Below are positions 20,901 to 23,223 of a DNA stretch of 23,223 nucleotides, piece by piece; position 1 is the first letter of the stretch, and every line of letters begins with the position of its first letter. The DNA is taken from contig JAEZOA010000109.1 in NCBI GenBank assembly GCA_023441625.1, positions 1 to 23,223 on the forward strand. Reading direction: 5' to 3'. Made by a program: the position numbers and the translations under genes. The notes below the pieces were generated by a model. The model was given only the letters and a program-made list of their open reading frames with translations. It was not told the origin of the DNA and did no database searches. The DNA comes from Bacillota bacterium. GTDB lineage: Bacteria > Bacillota > Clostridia > Acetivibrionales > DSM-1351.

Positions 20901-23223
20901 ATAGCTTGTAACTGCGCTATTTTCAGTTGCCTCATTCTCCTCTGTAGGATTTGGATTTATGTCCTTATCAATAGCAAGCATGACCTCTCCCCACTTGCCT
21001 GTAGAAGCTTCCACTCCTTCCATTTGACTCTCGCTTAGGCCTTCAACAGCGGAGTAGTTTTGGTTGTCCTTGTCTATAACATATACTGGACTACCTAAGT
21101 CTATTTTCTTTAAACCATATTTAACAAGACCTGAAATGTCCATATATGCTATACTTCCATTTCTATTCCAGAACAAGTAGGTTATACCGTTTGTACGTAC
21201 AAATCTTGGTTGAGAATCCTTAACACAATTTTCTTTGCTATCAGTAGTAAGTCTTATAGGATGACTAAAGCTATTCTCCGAATAATTGTATATCTGCAAA
21301 TATATTTCTTGGTCTTCATCTGTCTTAAGATCCCAATCCTCATCTGTACTGTAAGCAAACAACGCCAAACCATTGTAAGAAGTAACTGCAGTGTCCACAA
21401 CACGTGGTTCAAGTAGCTCTTCCCTCGGCGTAGCCACCTGTTTTACTGTTGTCTCTACAGGAGTAGTATACGAATATCCGTTTTCATCCGATAAGTCCAC
21501 ACCACCAGTAGTAGTCGTTATTTCTGTTATGTCTGCTAATTGGCTTACATCTAGGAATCCTTGGCCATACCAATCTTCCATATACTTTTCTGCTGTATAT
21601 CCAACAGGTAGTCTGCCAGCCTCAATTTCACTTTCTATCATAGCAGGTATTGCAGCTTTTTCTTCATCTGAGTAGCTTGTATTCCACACCCATTTTCCAG
21701 ACGCATCTTTTTCTGCAAATCTATAAGTGATTAGCGAGAATCCATTTACTATGTCTCCAACTACAAGCTGTGAATCCTCATCATTTATCTGACTTCCAGA
21801 TTCATCTATTGAACCTGCTTCTATTTCACCTTTTACTCCATCGTAGTAATCAGTTTTTGTGTAATAGAGCAATATTCTACCCGTTTCAGAATCATATGCG
21901 GCTCTTGGTGATGTATCTCCACAATAGTCTCCTACTGTAATAGCTGCTCCACTTGTATTTTCTACCGTTCTACCACTGGTTTTAGTAACAGCAGATGGAG
22001 TACTCATATTTTTTGTTTCTACGTTAAAGAATGCCGTGCTTATATCCATATGTGTAAGCACATCAATTTCCTTGTCATCCTCTGTAAATTCTCTACTTGC
22101 ATCAGACCATGATATCAGTATTTCACCATTGCCTAAATCAAGTACATCTGGTGCTTCATCAAGGGTGCCATCATCTTCAATTAATACAGGCTCTGAAGCA
22201 GATCCATTAGCAGCTATAATTGAGTAGTATACCGCTGTTCTATTTTCGTCAGTTCTTCCATATACATCATCAACAAATACCCATAGTATTTCACCGTTTG
22301 GCAGATTTACAAGCTTGTTTGATGGATATGGATATGCTCCGTCTTCACGTACAGCACGTTCACTTACACTTCCGGAGCTACCGTCCCCTGCCATTAAGGA
22401 TCTCATCAGTTTTGAACTCTCATTACTTGTCCATTCACTTCTGTTTTCTAAATAATCTCTAGATATCTTATCAAAACCAGCTAACGGTTCATAAAGTCCA
22501 CTTTGTGTAGCCATCATAGCTCTTGGTGTTGTAGCACCCCAAGTTTTAGAGATTATGGTCCATTCTTTTGAAAAGAAGAAAAATCTTACTCCAAAAGCCG
22601 CTGTAAATGACACCGATACACTAGCACTTGCATCAACCAGCGTAAATGCAAAATTTACCTCTGCTGTTCCTGTCAGATATAGTTTTAAAACAGCTACACC
22701 TACCCCCAGCTCAACGCCTACTCCTACAATTACATTTATTTCTACTTCTGCTGCGACTTTACCAGCCCAGCTAGTGCTAGCATCCAGCAGTGGAGGATTT
22801 TCGTCATCCTTTGGTACCATTGACACACTAACCCCCGCGCCTACTGAAAAACTAAAGGATGCGTATACTGGAACACCAATTGGAGTTATATATGTAAAAG
22901 TAACACCCGCGCTCATTCCAACTTCCCCGCCTATGGCAAGCTGGTTGAAATATACTTTTCCATCATCCTTTAATTCATAAACTAAAACTAGGCTTACACT
23001 AAATGCAAGAGAAGGAGCATCTTTGTTTACCTTGGTCTGTGCTTTCTTAACTGCCTCCTTCCATCCATCCTTGTCATCGTTATCAAATCCCACAGAAAGT
23101 GTAAATAGATTCCTTTCAGTCTCATCAATTTTTCTTTCGTCAGTCTCAGCACTTCTAGCTACCTTGCTTGTGTTACTGCCTGTTAATGAATTTATATTCG
23201 CCTTATCTTGGTCAGTTATTGGC
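17928..23223 (-). CDS. Giant SLH-domain surface protein (N-terminus outside window)
   Basis: The frame is open to the right edge, so 1764 C-terminal residues are visible. In order from the N-terminal side: a beta-strand-rich, Gly/Val/Ser/Phe alternating segment (about 23012-22541); a long region with repeated NGEILWVF / NGEILISW / GRILLYY / GDVYIVW strands typical of sialidase-like beta-propeller blades (about 22343-20850); two CARDB-like domains (about 20300-19625, the first with GEKVTVSALVKNTG, the second with ITNVGNKDDTL); a Big_2-like domain (about 19595-19370: VVKYISSDPKVVQV); a PEPTPG linker; a spacer domain; and three SLH repeats (starting near 18461, 18287 and 18090: FKDVQDGYWY, NFSDVKPGSYY, DFNDVQDVASW). 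SLH domains anchor proteins to pyruvylated secondary cell-wall polymers. The protein is exported and surface-bound; its ligand or activity is unknown. No dockerin or catalytic domain was seen. Confidence 0.92.
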   Translation of the reverse strand, partial: PITDQDKANINSLTGSNTSKVARSAETDERKIDETERNLFTLSVGFDNDDKDGWKEAVKKAQTKVNKDAPSLAFSVSLVLVYELKDDGKVYFNQLAIGGEVGMSAGVTFTYITPIGVPVYASFSFSVGAGVSVSMVPKDDENPPLLDASTSWAGKVAAEVEINVIVGVGVELGVGVAVLKLYLTGTAEVNFAFTLVDASASVSVSFTAAFGVRFFFFSKEWTIISKTWGATTPRAMMATQSGLYEPLAGFDKISRDYLENRSEWTSNESSKLMRSLMAGDGSSGSVSERAVREDGAYPYPSNKLVNLPNGEILWVFVDDVYGRTDENRTAVYYSIIAANGSASEPVLIEDDGTLDEAPDVLDLGNGEILISWSDASREFTEDDKEIDVLTHMDISTAFFNVETKNMSTPSAVTKTSGRTVENTSGAAITVGDYCGDTSPRAAYDSETGRILLYYTKTDYYDGVKGEIEAGSIDESGSQINDEDSQLVVGDIVNGFSLITYRFAEKDASGKWVWNTSYSDEEKAAIPAMIESEIEAGRLPVGYTAEKYMEDWYGQGFLDVSQLADITEITTTTGGVDLSDENGYSYTTPVETTVKQVATPREELLEPRVVDTAVTSYNGLALFAYSTDEDWDLKTDEDQEIYLQIYNYSENSFSHPIRLTTDSKENCVKDSQPRFVRTNGITYLFWNRNGSIAYMDISGLVKYGLKKIDLGSPVYVIDKDNQNYSAVEGLSESQMEGVEASTGKWGEVMLAIDKDINPNPTEENEATENSAVTSYDVVASDDGDVYIVWAQYRTVLKDKEDVDRAADPENQVREKQIFAARWQPQTQIERVQLDYIDENKDQEFEVEGRDGKYQYVYSTGRGFYPDRIIVNGVSQVIDYTITPDVNGFVGGAKAGAPIIKQNYVPTDKAGWSKPIQITMEQGANYDELGVAALEGNTGIKVAFIKYVQTLEGKVFKQEVDNRKLGLLTFRPASGVEFTDSSISFGREKPQAGEKVTVSALVKNTGIDAIRDAKVEFYQIIDGEEALLDTKFNGTYSEGSKSALVGGDEFNAQLLYEMPENNGDVSIKAVLKYIDSNGLEQSFVAQKAFTFEAVPEISDIRYEFTGIGKIILDGTITNVGNKDDTLNVEVNIADSTIDFVPITLKQGESSYFSREIEMLDSYFSEMQTEDGQPIQEIKEIAQIKVGVGAINEEVVVVRSAPTRALEVMNEVTDFSINNMNVRIGTTVKAKNNISYNGAANREKAALRDEMVVKYISSDPKVVQVASDGTIFALSEGTAKVQAVLMPTTTISVATKGTSVGREIAPLAQELTSPATLPSSVLRIEEFDVTVYSGTEPPEPTPGPVITEPTPGTQIVSEIKENNQIHTSTDVKATIKDGVAAVVLEEQLANNLISESAKNAEKVKDDGRSTVKSQTIEVNIKNIDNSVSTQLQLSKSALNQLAAIENVKLQITSELATTTLDGAALKEIAANKENGDNILFVIEKYDAQKIDLSKANEAEEINAILENRPVYNLEVISNGKSITSLGAGNARVTVPYTLKNNENPNFIVVYGISDTGEREVLRGYYDAKNNAVSLSLPTAGIFVLGYNEVNFKDVQDGYWYSNAVNFIAARGITSGIDKDNFGLNQNVTRGQFITMLSKAYGIKPMKGDNFSDVKPGSYYEGYTAAAKQLGISSGVGNNEFDPEKQISRQEMMVLFYNYLKATNQLPEGTGKKASDFNDVQDVASWAIEGINYFTSNGIIAGANNNISPKGTSKRSELVQILYNLLTR
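19176..19219 (-). repeat. Tandem repeat encoding the PTPG linker
   Basis: Seventeen identical bases (GCCAGGTGTAGGCTCTG) recur at 19176-19192 and 19203-19219 with a 27-bp period. They encode the EPTPGP / EPTPGT linker units between the Big_2-like region and the pre-SLH domain. Confidence 0.8.

Noticed and set aside
22555..22980. Plus-strand ORF of 141 residues rich in Thr/Pro/Ser
   Set aside because: Antisense to the beta-rich part of the SLH protein; its repeats reflect GVGV-type codons on the other strand.
23091..23093. GTG as a start codon for the SLH protein
   Set aside because: The frame stays open for 43 more codons to the window edge, there is no RBS, and no signal peptide follows the GTG, so the gene begins outside the window.

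Overview
The window is AT-rich DNA from a low-GC Gram-positive anaerobe. Class Clostridia is the best fit, probably a plant-polysaccharide degrader. The reasons are strong AGGAGG-type ribosome binding sites, an AraR regulator of the GntR/LacI hybrid type, a clostridial-type ribulokinase (AraK-like), a cytoplasmic GH3 beta-xylosidase/arabinosidase, and a very large surface protein with three C-terminal SLH domains. The species is not identified.

Layout: (1) 205-1485, minus: a PLP-dependent O-acetylhomoserine sulfhydrylase (metY) with its own promoter and terminator. (2) 1787-9417: an L-arabinose catabolic locus. The minus strand carries araR, then araK - nucleoside hydrolase - araD, then after a long hairpin an aldose 1-epimerase-like gene. 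araA (L-arabinose isomerase) is divergent on the plus strand. AraR-type palindromes sit in front of both araA and araR. AraA, AraK and AraD together convert L-arabinose to D-xylulose-5-phosphate. No sugar transporter is present here. (3) 9418-9959: an intergenic stretch holding a small unrecognised ORF that appears to be split by a 93-bp inverted-repeat element. Removing the element and one direct repeat restores the reading frame. (4) 9960-13122: a GH3 glycosidase followed by an AraC-family regulator carrying an in-frame TAA inside its DNA-binding domain. (5) 13123-13504: a clear 80-bp miniature inverted-repeat element flanked by a perfect 8-bp direct repeat, then the promoter region of a DUF1646 membrane protein (13505-14566). 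(6) 14668-17727, minus: an SDR oxidoreductase, a cysteine-rich MarR regulator and a CoA-disulfide/persulfide reductase fused to a rhodanese domain, a likely thiol/reactive-sulfur module. (7) 17928-23223, minus: the C-terminal 1764 residues of a giant SLH-anchored surface protein whose N-terminus lies outside the window.

The most notable features are the two short non-coding inverted-repeat elements (one with a perfect 8-bp target duplication, the other apparently interrupting an ORF), the nonsense-interrupted araC gene whose ribosome binding site lies inside a terminator-like hairpin, a nucleoside hydrolase embedded in the arabinose operon, and three enzymes or regulators with unusual residues (aldose epimerase His to Asn, SDR Ser to Cys, MarR with two Cys-Cys pairs). 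No tRNA, rRNA, CRISPR array or complete insertion sequence was seen.
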